Shown here piece after piece: positions 11,784 to 11,920 of a stretch of DNA of 11,920 bases. This DNA is from JAGQNK01 sp964573155 (GTDB lineage: Bacteria > Patescibacteriota > Saccharimonadia > Saccharimonadales > JAGQNK01). The stretch is taken from the NCBI GenBank assembly GCA_964573155.1, contig CAZNIN010000016.1, positions 1 to 11,920 on the forward strand, in the 5' to 3' direction. The notes below the pieces were generated by a model. The model saw nothing but the letters and a program-made list of their open reading frames with translations. It ran no database searches and was not told where the DNA came from. A program made the translations under genes and the position numbers. How positions within the stretch are numbered: the first letter of the stretch is position 1; each line of letters starts with the position of its first letter.

Positions 11784-11920
11784 AGGCTGAGTTGTCGGCT
11801 AAATGATAATCTGAATACTTATCATTCGGGAGTTCAATATTCGCGTGTGGCCGTGGCTGCACCGTGCGGACACCCACCTGGGCTTATATTCCAGGTTGTC
11901 ATGTCGGCACTCAGCGTAAG
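11784..11920 (+). ncRNA. Multi-hairpin RNA closed by a 7-bp helix, possibly continuing past the window
   Basis: GCTGAGT (11786-11792) pairs with ACTCAGC (11909-11915). Inside are AATGATAA/TTATCATT (11802-11809 with 11819-11826), GTGT..CCG / CGG..ACAC (11845-11853 with 11867-11873) and ACCTGG/CCAGGT (11876-11881 with 11891-11896). TGTCGGC occurs on both sides of the junction. No reading frame of note runs through it. It could be a 5' leader, for example of a ribosomal-protein or riboswitch-controlled gene just outside the window, or a free small RNA. It shows no RNase P, tmRNA or T-box signature. Confidence 0.5.

Noticed and set aside
1..11920. CRISPR array, transposase or phage genes
   Set aside because: No regularly spaced direct repeats and no recombinase, transposase or structural phage protein is encoded. 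The only mobility hint is the tRNA-Val repeat pair.

Overview
The window looks like bacterial chromosome from a compact genome. UGA is used as an ordinary stop (for example at the ends of thrS and tgt), genes are packed with overlapping ends, and several proteins are short or degenerate forms of their families: a divergent NrdR, a MiaA of 258 residues, an MBL-fold protein missing metal ligands, and a winged-helix/nucleotidyltransferase-like regulator. This resembles Patescibacteria (CPR), most likely Saccharibacteria (TM7). That placement is inferred from protein style, not from a marker gene. No phage, transposase or CRISPR array is visible.

Layout. 1-420: a tRNA-Asp(GTC) gene on the minus strand with its own terminator, a large nested inverted repeat, and tRNA-Thr(CGT). 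534-2511: a small three-helix membrane protein and a family-2 membrane glycosyltransferase, probably one envelope-polysaccharide operon. 2540-3260 (minus): an NrdR-like repressor and, upstream of it, a short self-contained transcription unit with promoter, 34-codon ORF and strong terminator. 3307-4510: tgt, then tRNA-Val(GAC). 4511-4669: a 159-bp insert flanked by an 18-bp direct repeat of the tRNA-Val 3' end. 4774-5211: a promoter with a perfect operator-like palindrome, a structured leader or small RNA ending in a strong terminator, and a small PQ-loop/LAB_N-like membrane protein. 5208-5409: a compact threonine T-box leader with its own promoter, antiterminator and terminator. 5442-9470: a tightly overlapping five-gene unit (GNAT acetyltransferase, thrS, HAD nucleotidase, alkyltransferase-like protein, miaA). 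9499-10758: winged-helix regulator plus MBL-fold protein, with a promoter of their own. 10826-11041 (minus): ribosomal protein bL28, whose promoter is divergent from and interleaved with that of an M50 site-2 protease (11128-11760). 11772-end: a promoter and a multi-hairpin RNA element that may continue beyond the window.

How it works together. The dominant theme is translation and tRNA biology: three tRNAs, two tRNA-modifying enzymes (Tgt at G34, MiaA at A37), ThrRS and bL28. The best regulatory call is the T-box. It has a complete antiterminator with a UGGA bulge that matches the U discriminator of tRNA-Thr, as seen in the tRNA-Thr gene of this window, and a plausible ACC specifier. It should let uncharged tRNA-Thr switch on GNAT-thrS and the genes behind them. 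A second theme is start-site style. Several genes that begin a transcript (tgt, the PQ-loop gene, the winged-helix gene, M50) have a -10 box 6-8 bp before the ATG, implying leaderless or near-leaderless mRNAs, while cistrons inside operons have Shine-Dalgarno sites.

The most unusual items are the compact Thr T-box, the tRNA-Val 3'-end duplication around a tiny insert, the structured RNA before the PQ-loop gene, the structured RNA at the right edge, and the small transcription unit at 3043-3260.
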